Below are positions 42,129 to 50,176 of a DNA stretch of 64,000 bases, in pieces. The position numbers and the translations under genes are program-made. Under the pieces are notes generated by a model. It saw only the letters and a program-made list of their open reading frames with translations. It had not been told where the DNA came from and did not search any database. Source of the stretch: UBA4923 sp964606165 (GTDB taxonomy: Bacteria; Bacillota; Clostridia; Saccharofermentanales; DTU023); NCBI GenBank assembly GCA_964606165.1, contig CAZSFQ010000003.1, forward strand, positions 62,001-126,000, given 5' to 3'. The number at the start of each line of letters is the position of its first letter. Position 1 is the stretch's first letter.

Positions 42129-42156
42129 GCGAACCCGCCTTTTGAGGCGGGTTCGC
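42129..42156 (-). terminator. Strong hairpin between Tim44-like and surface-protein genes
   Basis: A perfect 11-bp stem GCGAACCCGCC/GGCGGGTTCGC with a 6-base loop lies 26 bases past the Tim44-like stop. The following CTGTTCC has few T, so it is a likely but not textbook terminator. Confidence 0.5.
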
Positions 42157-42181
42157 AGTTCAGTACAAAGAAGGCAGGAGG

Positions 42182-43126
42182 CTAGATGGTCTGTTGGGAA
42201 ATCCCCTTGATATTGGACAGGACCCAGTCAAACTCAGGAGCCGTCACGATGGAGCCGCAGTAGCTGCAGCGGGCGGATTGAGTCAGGTCAATGGGGGCAC
42301 CGCAGTGCGGGCAATTGCGGCTGACCTCTTGTTTGCCCTCAAGGCCAGGTGCCGGTGTCTTGATGCCCAGGCTGCGGATCATGGTCCACTCGTAGGTCAT
42401 GAACTTCTCGCGGCGCGGGTCACCGCTGACCACCTTGCCGGTCGCCCGGTCGATGGTGTAATCGGTGATGCGGGTGGTCAAACGGATGACCAGGTTGTCG
42501 TTTTGCTGATCCTGGTAGAAGTTGACCAGGGCGACGCTGATGATGGCGACCCGTTCCACCCGGTTGATCTGGTTACGGTTGACCAGCTCCTGGAGCTGGC
42601 GCCACATCTGGTTGTAAAGATCGTCCGTCATGTGGGCCCGCATGGGCTCCCAATCCTGGTTTTCCCAGGCGCGCTGCATCCCGGAGTAAAGATTGGAGAC
42701 CTTCTCCCGCATCTCCGCTTCGGTGAAGAAGGGGTCATGCAACCTCACCTGGTCGGCGATGCCTGCCGACTGGGCCGGGTGTACGGTCGGGGCATGGGTT
42801 GATCCCGCCTGGCTGCCCTTTTTGGATTTTAGAATTACGAATACAACGATGAGGATAAAAATAATCAGGCCAAAAGGTGAACCCCCCAGGCAGGACAGGC
42901 CCACACAGCTGCCGAAACTTCCGCTGCCGCCCCAGTCACTGTCGCCGAAAGAACCGCCCCAGTCACCTCCGCCCGAGGAGCCGCCCCAGTCGCTGTCGCC
43001 GCTGAAAAAGCCGGCATCGGCAGGCCCGGGATAAAAACGGGTGCCGGCCTGGGCGACTCCGCTGAATATAAGCAGCCCCAATGAGATCGCCAGCAATATG
43101 AGTGAAATCCTAACCGTCCGTCTCAT
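42182..43126 (-). CDS. Secreted/membrane Tim44-like domain protein with zinc ribbon
   Basis: A 314-residue protein: signal peptide (1-27, ending AQAGT), a Gly/Ser/Asp/Trp-rich low-complexity segment with repeated DWGGS units (~38-70), a membrane helix (GLIIFILIVVFVILKSKKG), a Tim44-like domain (~128-265: FFTEAEMREKVSNLYSGMQRAW, MTDDLYNQMWRQLQEL, RVERVAIISVALVNFY, YEWTMIRS) and a C-terminal zinc ribbon (CPHCGAPIDL, CSYCGS). The Tim44-like fold binds membranes or lipids and is often found with such tails in Bacillota; the function is not known. The zinc ribbon would be cytosolic if the helix is single-pass. Confidence 0.85.
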   Translation of the reverse strand: MRRTVRISLILLAISLGLLIFSGVAQAGTRFYPGPADAGFFSGDSDWGGSSGGGDWGGSFGDSDWGGSGSFGSCVGLSCLGGSPFGLIIFILIVVFVILKSKKGSQAGSTHAPTVHPAQSAGIADQVRLHDPFFTEAEMREKVSNLYSGMQRAWENQDWEPMRAHMTDDLYNQMWRQLQELVNRNQINRVERVAIISVALVNFYQDQQNDNLVIRLTTRITDYTIDRATGKVVSGDPRREKFMTYEWTMIRSLGIKTPAPGLEGKQEVSRNCPHCGAPIDLTQSARCSYCGSIVTAPEFDWVLSNIKGISQQTI

Positions 43127-43171
43127 CCGTCAAGGCCCTCCTGTCGATGCTCCTATTTTAAACGAAACCGG

Positions 43172-44068
43172 TCAATTACTGTTGCCGTCGGTTGTTTCTC
43201 TCCGGTACAAACGGATCAGGGCCTGGGTGCCCAGATCAGCATCGCCATCTTCGGCCATCTTTTCGTAAAGACCAAGTACTGCGTGAAGCATGGGAAGCCT
43301 GGTCCGGCGTTCCGCCATCTCTTCTTCCACGATGTGCATGTCCTTGATAAAGTGCTTGATGAAAAAACCCGGATCATGATCACCGGACAATACCCTGGGC
43401 GCCATGTGGCTGATCTGCCAGCTTCCCGCGGCTCCCGCCCCAATCGCCCGCAGCATGGTCTCAGGGTCCAGACCCGTCTTCTCGGCGTAGAGGATGGCCT
43501 CAGTCATGGCCGCCGTTGCACCCGCCACTGCGATCTGGTTGGCAGCCTTGGTGTGCTGGCCCTTGCCTGCCTCACCCATGTAAACGATATTTTTGCCCAT
43601 AACCGAAAAAACAGGAAAAGCGCGGTCGTAGGATTGGCGGTCACCGCCCACCATGATGGAAAGCGTCCCGTCACGCGCCCCCAAATCGCCGCCGGAAACG
43701 GGCGCGTCCAGAAGAAACAGGCCCTTTTCCCGGCCCAGTTCGTGGAGCTTGACGGCAAGAGAAGGCGATGAAGTCGTCATATCAATGACAAGGGTTCCGG
43801 GAAGGGCCGTGTCGAAGACGCCCCCCTGACCCAGCATGACCTCTTCCAGATCGGCGGGATAACCCACCATGGTGATCACAGCGTCCGCGCCTTCAACCGC
43901 GCCGGCTATGCTGCCGGCGCACACCGCTCCCGTCGCGCAGGCGGTCTCCTCCGCCTTGCTTCCTGTTCGATTAAATACCTTTACCTGGTAGCCGTTAAGG
44001 CACAGGCGGGCGACCATGGCTGCGCCCATGACGCCCGTTCCGATGAATCCGATTCGCTTGATGGGCAT
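43172..44068 (-). CDS. NAD(P)-dependent beta-hydroxyacid dehydrogenase (GarR/MmsB family)
   Basis: A 298-residue enzyme. The Rossmann loop is IGFIGTGVMGAAMV (6-19), the substrate loop LLDAPVSGGDLGARDGTL (119-136) and the catalytic lysine lies in GKGQHTKAANQ (Lys174), followed by FFIKHFIKDMHI. The family includes tartronate semialdehyde reductase (2-hydroxy-3-oxopropionate reductase) and 3-hydroxyisobutyrate dehydrogenase; no residue seen here settles which. It lies eight bases after pdxS, in the place where pdxT is usual, and is probably co-transcribed. Confidence 0.9.
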   Translation of the reverse strand: MPIKRIGFIGTGVMGAAMVARLCLNGYQVKVFNRTGSKAEETACATGAVCAGSIAGAVEGADAVITMVGYPADLEEVMLGQGGVFDTALPGTLVIDMTTSSPSLAVKLHELGREKGLFLLDAPVSGGDLGARDGTLSIMVGGDRQSYDRAFPVFSVMGKNIVYMGEAGKGQHTKAANQIAVAGATAAMTEAILYAEKTGLDPETMLRAIGAGAAGSWQISHMAPRVLSGDHDPGFFIKHFIKDMHIVEEEMAERRTRLPMLHAVLGLYEKMAEDGDADLGTQALIRLYRRETTDGNSN

Positions 44069-44076
44069 CTGCTTTT

Positions 44077-44940
44077 CTACACTCCCCTCGCTGACATGAT
44101 CAGGTCAATCTGATCGGGATTCAAGCCGACCATGGCTTCACCCAGATTCTCGGAAACATGGGCCAGACGCTCCGGATCGTCGTAGTGCTCACAGGCTTCG
44201 ACGATGGCTCTGGCCCGGCGTACCGGGTCGCCTGACTTGAAGATTCCCGACCCGACGAATACGCCCTCCGCGCCAAGCTGCCTCATCAGGGCGGCATCGG
44301 CCGGTGTCGCGACACCGCCGGCGGAAAAATTGGGAACCGGAAGCTTACCGTGTTTATGGACGTATTGGATCAGTTCAACCGGAACGGCCAGGTCGCGCGC
44401 CCGGACGTAAAGTTCGTCGGGGCGAAGCGAGACCACCTCCCCGATCTGTTGATTGATTTTGCGCATGTGACGGACCGCCTGGACCACGTCACCCGTACCA
44501 GGCTCACCCTTGGTCCTTATCATCATGGCCCCTTCGGCCAGGCGCCGAAGCGCCTCATCAAGACCACGCGCGCCGCACACAAAAGGCACATCAAAGCTGG
44601 TTTTATCAATATGGAAGACTTCGTCGGCGGGAGTCAGCACTTCACTTTCATCGATGAAGTCAACCCCGATGGCCTGGAGAATCTGTGCCTCAACAAAATG
44701 GCCGATCCGCACCTTAGCCATCACCGGGATCTTGACCGCCTTCATAATCGCCTTGATCATGGCGGGATCACTCATTCTTGATATGCCACCTGCCGAACGA
44801 ATGTCGGCCGGAACGCGTTCGAGGGCCATGACCGATACGGCTCCGGCCTCCTCGGCGATCCGGGCCTGCTCGACATTGACGACATCCATGATGACGCCGC
44901 CTCTCAGCTGTTCCGCAAGGTTGCGGTCAAATTGTTTCAT
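44077..44940 (-). CDS. pdxS: Pyridoxal 5'-phosphate synthase, lyase subunit
   Basis: A 287-residue TIM-barrel enzyme that makes PLP from ribose 5-phosphate, glyceraldehyde 3-phosphate and ammonia. Marks: GGVIMDVVNVEQARIAEEAGA (Asp19), VMAKVRIGHFVEAQ (first catalytic Lys76), IDESEVLTPAD, MIRTKGEPGTGDVV (second lysine), NFSAGGVATPADAALMRQLG. The ammonia-supplying glutaminase PdxT is not encoded beside it. ATG at 44940 fits the family; GGAGG lies ten bases upstream. A promoter and an attenuator-like hairpin precede it. PLP made here would serve SelA, the fold-type II enzyme and the aminotransferase of this window. Confidence 0.97.
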   Translation of the reverse strand: MKQFDRNLAEQLRGGVIMDVVNVEQARIAEEAGAVSVMALERVPADIRSAGGISRMSDPAMIKAIMKAVKIPVMAKVRIGHFVEAQILQAIGVDFIDESEVLTPADEVFHIDKTSFDVPFVCGARGLDEALRRLAEGAMMIRTKGEPGTGDVVQAVRHMRKINQQIGEVVSLRPDELYVRARDLAVPVELIQYVHKHGKLPVPNFSAGGVATPADAALMRQLGAEGVFVGSGIFKSGDPVRRARAIVEACEHYDDPERLAHVSENLGEAMVGLNPDQIDLIMSARGV

Positions 44941-44984
44941 CAGAACCATGCCTCCAATCCTTAAAAACAAATACGATTATACAT

Positions 44985-45012
44985 CTCAAAAAAGCCCCGA
45001 TAGCGGAGCTTT
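44985..45012 (-). terminator. Attenuator-like terminator in the pdxS leader
   Basis: On the minus strand AAAGCTCCG pairs with CGGGGCTTT (9 bp, two wobble pairs, loop CTAT) and the stem runs into six T. It lies about 30 bases after the predicted start point and 45 bases before pdxS, so most transcripts could stop here unless it is overcome. Confidence 0.65.
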
Positions 45013-45047
45013 GTCGCAATCATCCGGCCTTGGTCCGTACCTGTTTC

Positions 45048-45076
45048 AGTATACGCCGACGGTTTAGCGAACGCAA
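45048..45076 (-). promoter_or_regulatory. Sigma-A promoter of pdxS
   Basis: On the minus strand TTGCGT (45071-45076), a 17-base spacer and -10 TATACT (45048-45053). It is back to back with the rex promoter, 35 bases away. Confidence 0.65.
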
Positions 45077-45110
45077 GAAATGGACTGCCGCGGATATTCC
45101 GTTACGGCAA

Positions 45111-45139
45111 TTGACAGCAGGCCTTTTAATCAATAATAT
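45111..45139 (+). promoter_or_regulatory. Sigma-A promoter of rex
   Basis: A perfect -35 TTGACA (45111-45116), a 17-base spacer and -10 TAATAT (45134-45139), followed by an AT-rich start region and GAGGAGG before the ATG. Confidence 0.8.
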
Positions 45140-45163
45140 GTTATCGATATTGAGGAGGTTCTC

Positions 45164-45778
45164 ATGGCTTCAAATTCACTCTCCTTCCAAACGCTTCAGC
45201 GCTTGCCCTATTACCTCGATTATCTGCGGGAGGTCGAAACAGAAAATATTTCTTCGACGACCATCGCCGCTGAGTTCCGCCTGCATGAGGTACAGGTCCG
45301 CAAGGATCTGGCCTCGGTGAGCCGCTTGGCTGGACAGCCGCGAAAGGGGTTCGCCACTCAGGCTCTTATCAAGGATATCGAGGATATACTGGGCTACGGC
45401 CATGTTGATGAGGCGGTCATCGTCGGTGTCGGCCATCTTGGAACCGCTCTGGCCAACTACGCAGGATTCGGCAAATACGGCCTGAAGATTGTCGCTGGTT
45501 TCGACACCCGCATCGAGCACGCGGATTGCCTGAACGGGATGCCTCTTTACCCCATGGACCAGCTTGAGGCGGTTATCCGTGAAGGCGGGATCCGGCTGGG
45601 CATTATTACCGTAGACGGGGTCCATGCCCAGTCAGTTTGTGACCAGCTGGTAGAGGCCGGTGTGGAAGCGATCTGGAATTTCGCGCCTGTATTGCTGCAG
45701 GTTCCGGAAGGAATCATCGTACAAAATGAGAACATGGCATGCGCCCTCGCGGTCTTGAGCCATCATCTTCGAAAGTAG
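45164..45778 (+). CDS. rex: Redox-sensing transcriptional repressor Rex
   Basis: A 204-residue NADH/NAD+-responsive repressor. Residues 1-75 form the winged helix (LQRLPYYLDYLREVETENIS, STTIAAEFRLHEVQVRKDLA). The Rossmann domain follows with VIVGVGHLGTALANY (86-100), GFDTRIEHADCLNGMPLYP, LGIITVDGVHAQSVCDQL and a domain-swapped C-terminal helix. Rex controls fermentation and NADH-reoxidation genes in Bacillota. Start and GAGGAGG site are clear. It is divergent from pdxS and upstream of a lipid kinase. Slight truncation at the ends compared with the usual ~210-215 residues. Confidence 0.97.
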   Translation: MASNSLSFQTLQRLPYYLDYLREVETENISSTTIAAEFRLHEVQVRKDLASVSRLAGQPRKGFATQALIKDIEDILGYGHVDEAVIVGVGHLGTALANYAGFGKYGLKIVAGFDTRIEHADCLNGMPLYPMDQLEAVIREGGIRLGIITVDGVHAQSVCDQLVEAGVEAIWNFAPVLLQVPEGIIVQNENMACALAVLSHHLRK

Positions 45779-45830
45779 CATCCCCAAGGCCGAAACCGCC
45801 GCCTGGCATTGTCCGTGATATGATACAGGC

Positions 45831-46805
45831 ATGAGCGGGACAGGCCAAAAAATCCTGGTTATCATCAATCCGAACGCCGGCCGTTTCGGCGCGACCGAGC
45901 TGGCCGCCAAGCTTTGCGGCGAACTCCGGCAGGCTGGGGCTGTGGTCCGCGAAGTTTTTACGGCCGGCAGGGGGGACGCCCGCGAAATCGCTTTCACCGA
46001 GGCCCCCGCCTACGAGGTTGTCGTCGCCTGCGGCGGCGATGGCACGCTGTCCGAGGTCATCTCGGGACTTATGCGGCTCCGCTTCCCCCCCGATGTCGGT
46101 TTCCTGCCGATTGGCTCCACTTGCGACATTGCCAGGACTTTCAAACTGCCATCAGACCCCAGGAAGGCGGCACAGGGTATCTTGACGGGTATCCCTTTCC
46201 CTGTCGACATCGGCCGTGTCCATGGGAGCCGCCCCCTGATCCGCCGGGACCTTCCCGAGGGCGTCGCGCCTGACAGTCCCGACCAGGTTCCCGACTACTT
46301 CAGCTATGTCACCAGTTTTGGCGCTTTTACCGAAACTTCCTATGCGACAAGACGCCGCCTGAAAAAGACCCTGGGTCATTTCGCCTACATCCTGACCGGT
46401 CTTCAATCGGTGGGCAGCATCCGCCCCTTTGATACCACTGTCCTTCTTGACGGGGCCGACTATTCCGGCAGTTACATCTTCGGCGGTGTCCTCAACTCCT
46501 TTTCTGTCGGCGGGATGGTTAAGCTGGACGATGTTGTTTTCAACGACGGCCTCTTTGAGGTCCTGCTGGTCAAGCCCCCCCGCAATGCTGGACAGACAGC
46601 TCAACTCATCTCCCATCTGCTGCGCCGGAAAACAAGTGAAGCCATTATCCGGCGGCGGGCCAGCGAAATCATCTTTCGTTTCAAAGAAGCCGTCCCCTTC
46701 ACCGTTGACGGGGAATACGGCGGTTCGAGGACTGACTGGCAGATCCAAAACATCAAGCAAGCCATCCGGCTCCGCCTTCAAAGCCCGCCCGGAACCAGAG
46801 CTTGA
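45831..46805 (+). CDS. Diacylglycerol-kinase-family lipid kinase
   Basis: A 324-residue soluble lipid kinase of the DagK/YegS type, phosphorylating diacylglycerol or a related lipid with ATP. The nucleotide site is seen in NPNAGRFG and VVACGGDGTLSEVISGLM (GGDGT at 68-72), with FLPIGSTCDIARTFKLP (the usual GTxNDFAR becomes STCDIAR) and late FNDGLFEVLLVK and VPFTVDGEYGG. The YegS-like C-terminal domain is complete. It follows rex by 52 bases and precedes the MtnA-like gene by 17 bases, so rex-lipid kinase-MtnA-like-selD could form one transcript. Confidence 0.92.
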   Translation: MSGTGQKILVIINPNAGRFGATELAAKLCGELRQAGAVVREVFTAGRGDAREIAFTEAPAYEVVVACGGDGTLSEVISGLMRLRFPPDVGFLPIGSTCDIARTFKLPSDPRKAAQGILTGIPFPVDIGRVHGSRPLIRRDLPEGVAPDSPDQVPDYFSYVTSFGAFTETSYATRRRLKKTLGHFAYILTGLQSVGSIRPFDTTVLLDGADYSGSYIFGGVLNSFSVGGMVKLDDVVFNDGLFEVLLVKPPRNAGQTAQLISHLLRRKTSEAIIRRRASEIIFRFKEAVPFTVDGEYGGSRTDWQIQNIKQAIRLRLQSPPGTRA

Positions 46806-46822
46806 AGACAGGAGGCCTTCCC

Positions 46823-47914
46823 ATGTCCGAAAGCACAAGCAAGGCACGGCGCCAGGATCATGACCTTGGTTTTTTACTGCGCTACGAGAATATCGCCTGG
46901 TATGAAAAGGGTTTGGTCCGGATCCTGGACCGGCGTGTCTACCCGACTGAAATTATTTTCCTCGAATGCCGGACTGTCGACCAGGTGGCTGAAGCCATCA
47001 CCGGCATGGTGACCCAGAGCGCCGGCCCCTACACGGCGGCCGGCATGGGAATGACACTTGCAGCCAGCCAGGTCAGGGGCCGGAGCAAAGACGATCAGCT
47101 TCACGCATTGCGGCTGGCTGCCGACAGGCTGTCGACCGCCCGGCCGACAACTGAATCGAGAATGAGGCTGGTGACATCTGCTGCCCTTGCTGCAGCCGAA
47201 AAAGCGCTGAAGCAAGGGGAAAGTGATGTAACGCAGGTCCTCTTCAACCTGGCCTATGACTCCCTGGAACGCCGCTACGAGCGGATGTCCAGGGTCGGCA
47301 TCAATCTTATTTCACTTCTTCCTGACCGGGCAAGCGTTATGACCAACTGCTTTGGCGAGACCATCGTAGGCACCATGATCCGGGCGGCCCAGGAGAGAGG
47401 CATGGAACTGAAACTGTTCACTCCCGAGACCCGGCCCTACTTCCAGGGTGCCCGCCTGACGGCCAGCGTCGCGGCTGAAATGGGCGCGGATGTCACTGTG
47501 ATTACCGACAATATGCCAGCCGAGGTGTTCTCCCGCCATCAGGTCGATCTGTTTACAACGGCGGCCGACGCCATTACCAGGGACGGCTATGTGGTCAACA
47601 AAATCGGAACTCTCCAGATCGCCATCGTCGCCAAATACTACGGCGTGCCCTACTTTGTCACGGGAATTCCGGACATGGTGACCCTTTCTGAAGTCACCAT
47701 CGAACAGCGCGATCCCCAATTCGTGCTTGAGGCCCGCGGCGTGCGGAACACCAGGCCTGAAGTCAAAGGTTACTACCCATCCTTTGACATAACGCCTCCT
47801 CATCTTGTTTCGGGTGTTGTCACCGACACGGGGATTTTGACGCCCTATAACCTGGACCATTACCAGCCGCCCGGCGGACAGGCAGATGACTACTACGGCG
47901 GTTTAGATGTATGA
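46823..47914 (+). CDS. MtnA/eIF-2B-family sugar-phosphate isomerase-like protein
   Basis: A 363-residue protein of the eIF-2B alpha/beta/delta fold as in methylthioribose-1-phosphate isomerase (MtnA). Retained features: VRILDRRVYPTEIIFLEC at the start, AGPYTAAGMGM, MTNCFGETIVG (Cys176, matching the catalytic Cys), ITDNMPAEVF, AADAITRDGYVVNKIGTLQ (Asp249, matching the catalytic Asp) and IVAKYYGVPYFV. True MtnA has GADRI and THCNAG here, so the active site is kept but its frame has shifted. It could act on methylthioribose, 5-deoxyribose or ribose phosphates. ATG at 46823 has AGGAGG eight bases upstream. Next to selD. Confidence 0.82.
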   Translation: MSESTSKARRQDHDLGFLLRYENIAWYEKGLVRILDRRVYPTEIIFLECRTVDQVAEAITGMVTQSAGPYTAAGMGMTLAASQVRGRSKDDQLHALRLAADRLSTARPTTESRMRLVTSAALAAAEKALKQGESDVTQVLFNLAYDSLERRYERMSRVGINLISLLPDRASVMTNCFGETIVGTMIRAAQERGMELKLFTPETRPYFQGARLTASVAAEMGADVTVITDNMPAEVFSRHQVDLFTTAADAITRDGYVVNKIGTLQIAIVAKYYGVPYFVTGIPDMVTLSEVTIEQRDPQFVLEARGVRNTRPEVKGYYPSFDITPPHLVSGVVTDTGILTPYNLDHYQPPGGQADDYYGGLDV

Positions 47915-47945
47915 TTGCCTGTGAGAGAAGAAAGGAGGTAGCCGG

Positions 47946-48989
47946 ATGACAGAAAAAGAAATCCGTCTGACCCAGCTGACCAGCGCCGGCGGCTGAGGGG
48001 CCAAGGTAGGACCGGGGGTCCTTTCCGAGCTGCTGGCTGGTTTGCCGAAAAAAATTGACGACCGCCTCCTTGTCGGTTATGAAACCGACGATGACGCCTG
48101 CGTCTACCTCGTTTCCGACGACATCGCTGTCATCCAGACAGTCGATTTCTTCCCGCCTGTCGTCGATGATCCTTATGACTACGGCCGTATTGCCGCGGCC
48201 AACGCCCTGAGCGATGTCTACGCCATGGGAGCTGTACCTAAAACAGCGCTGAACCTGCTTTGCTTTTCGTCTTGTATGGACCTGGCCGTCGTGCGCAGGA
48301 TTCTTGAAGGCGGGGCCGACAAGTGCGTGGAGGCCGGGGTCACCATCGCAGGCGGTCACAGTATCGAGGATGAAGAGCCCAAATACGGCCTGTCCGTCAT
48401 GGGTCTCTGCCACCCGGATCAGATCCGGAGGAACAACACGCCCCGTGCGGGCCATCAGCTTGTTCTGACAAAGGCTCTTGGTACGGGAGCTCTTTCTACG
48501 GGCGCCAAAGCCGACCTTCTCGACAAGGAGACCGAACAGCTCATGGTTGATACCATGGCCAAACTGAATAAATACGCCTTTGAGGCTTCCCTGGGCCTTC
48601 ATGTATCTGCCTCAACCGATATCACAGGTTTCGGCCTGCTCGGACATATGCGGGAAATGGCGGGTGATGGCGGAGGGATCACCCTGGAACTCGACAGCCG
48701 GTCCGTCCCCCTGCTGCCCCAGGCTCTGGATATGGCCAGGGACGGCATACTCCCCGGCGGAACCTACCGCAACAGGGACTATGTCGGCGACCGGGTTCGG
48801 ATTGACAAGGAAATTCCCATGGCCTTGACGGATCTCATGTTTGACCCCCAGACCTCAGGCGGTCTCTTGCTGGCCATGAAAGAGGATGACGTCGAACCTT
48901 ATCTCAGTACCCTGCGCGGGATGGGCGAGGAGGCGTGGCCGGTCGGCCGCGTCCTTCCCTGGCAAGGTGTCGCCATCCGGGTGATCTGA
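47946..48989 (+). CDS. selD: Selenophosphate synthetase with selenocysteine (UGA) at residue 17
   Basis: A 347-residue enzyme that makes selenophosphate from selenide and ATP, the donor for Sec-tRNA and for labile-selenium cofactors. ATG 47946 follows AAAGGAGG. Codon 17 is TGA (47994-47996) within TSAGG-Sec-GAKVGPG, the position of the catalytic Cys17 of E. coli SelD; the frame continues without interruption after it, so this is a selenocysteine codon and not a frameshift. A hairpin starts 11 bases after the TGA. The rest is typical: VGYETDDDACVY, IQTVDFFPPVVDDPYDYGRIAAANALSDVYAMG, GGHSIEDEEPKYGLSV, DITGFGLLGHMREM, DPQTSGGLL. A gene caller reading TGA as stop would start it too late. Confidence 0.96.
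47997..48024 (+). promoter_or_regulatory. Bacterial SECIS-like hairpin in selD
   Basis: Downstream of the UGA, AGGACC (48008-48013) pairs with GGTCCT (48017-48022) around a GGG loop. The loop lies ~18-20 bases after the UGA, the right distance for SelB-dependent decoding. Confidence 0.7.
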
Positions 48990-50069
48990 TCAGCAGAAGA
49001 TTTCCGACAGCACCTGATCCGTATAGTCCCCGAACAGGGGGCCGTTGGCGTACTGCATAAAGCCCAGCTCCCCTATGTCATTATATTCGATAAGAACCGG
49101 TTCACCGTCTTCAGCGACAGCAATATCCCAGGCAATCAGGCGCGTATAGGGAAGGCGTTCCGCCATTTTCACAGCCATCTCCCTGACCGCCTGGAAGGAG
49201 GGAACAGGATAGCCGCTAAAATCAAAGCCCTGCGGGTGCCGGCCGAACTGGTCGCCATTGGCCGAGAAGGCAACTTCCCGCAGGCTGCCGTCTTCCCTGA
49301 CACCACATACGATGCCGCCAAAACCCAGGTTATCCACCTGGCTGCCACCGGCGCCCATTTTCAGCACGGTCGAAAGCGCGACGGCCTGGCCGTCAATCAA
49401 AAGCGTCATCACGCGCAGGCAGTTGACTGAACTCTCATGGATGGCGGCAAGGGCGGCATGCTGCCTGACCACCTTCTGAACGATATAACTTGGGACCTGG
49501 TCAAAGTGGGTGTCCAGGAAATCTGAAACTTCTGCCGCCTCCCTGGCAGAGTGAAACCGGATCCCCTTGCCGCTGTGGGTGCGTGTCGCCGGCTTGACAA
49601 CCGCCTCACCGCTTTCAAGGAATAGCCGGATCGCTTCTTCCCTGCTGATCAATTGATAGTCGGCGTTGTAGAAGGATCCCTTGATTCGCATGAAGACCGT
49701 CTCCGGCTGGCGGCAGTTAAAGAGGAGAGGCTGAAGGCACTTGTTGGTCAGGACGGCATAGTCACGGTCGTTCAGATAGCCAAGCATGCGGGTAAGGTAA
49801 AGGTCGTCGGGCAGATAGCGAACGTCAAAATCGCCGTGCATACAGGAGTACAAAGCCTGGAAGAGCGGGCGGTTCTTTTTCGTATAGCGGTTCCAGTAAT
49901 CCCGGATCATCTTTTTCTGTTCCCGGCTGATGCAACACTGCCGGTGCTTGAATTCCTTGCGGCTGCCTGACCGGATCGACCAGACCATGGCGCGGGCCAT
50001 GGCGGCATCGGCCTGCTTGTTCAGGAAGGAAACCCAGGCCCGGATCATTCTCTTAAATTTGTCGCGCAT
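48990..50069 (-). CDS. ATP-grasp protein (sugar-transfer-associated type)
   Basis: A 359-residue protein ending immediately after selD on the opposite strand. The C-terminal two thirds look like the ATP-grasp fold of the sugar-transfer-associated family: FMRIKGSFYNADYQLIS, AVVKPATRTHSGKGI, SYIVQKVVRQHAALAAIHESSVNCLRVMT, MGAGGSQVDNLGFGGIVCGV, and LIAWDIAVAEDGEPVLIEYN with the metal-binding Asp, Glu and Asn. An N-terminal basic helix-rich region (1-90) precedes it. Family members sit in polysaccharide loci and likely ligate a carboxylate to an amine; the substrate is unknown. AAGGAGTG lies six bases before ATG 50069. Confidence 0.82.
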   Translation of the reverse strand: MRDKFKRMIRAWVSFLNKQADAAMARAMVWSIRSGSRKEFKHRQCCISREQKKMIRDYWNRYTKKNRPLFQALYSCMHGDFDVRYLPDDLYLTRMLGYLNDRDYAVLTNKCLQPLLFNCRQPETVFMRIKGSFYNADYQLISREEAIRLFLESGEAVVKPATRTHSGKGIRFHSAREAAEVSDFLDTHFDQVPSYIVQKVVRQHAALAAIHESSVNCLRVMTLLIDGQAVALSTVLKMGAGGSQVDNLGFGGIVCGVREDGSLREVAFSANGDQFGRHPQGFDFSGYPVPSFQAVREMAVKMAERLPYTRLIAWDIAVAEDGEPVLIEYNDIGELGFMQYANGPLFGDYTDQVLSEIFC

Positions 50070-50176
50070 GCCAACACTCCTTCCGTCCGTCAAGGCGATC
50101 CGCTCTGATTCGGCATTATTCTACCACTCCCTTTGGTAAGATGAGTTTAAGAACTCAAGACAAAGAGGTGATGGGG

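Noticed and set aside
45117..45163. Rex operator for autoregulation between the rex promoter and gene
   Set aside because: The AT-rich segment has partial symmetry, but no good match to the TTGTTAA-N4-TTAACAA type site was seen.
47946..48042. Apparent premature stop or frameshift at the start of selD
   Set aside because: The TGA falls exactly at the catalytic Cys/Sec position, a hairpin follows, and selA and selB are nearby, so it is a selenocysteine codon.
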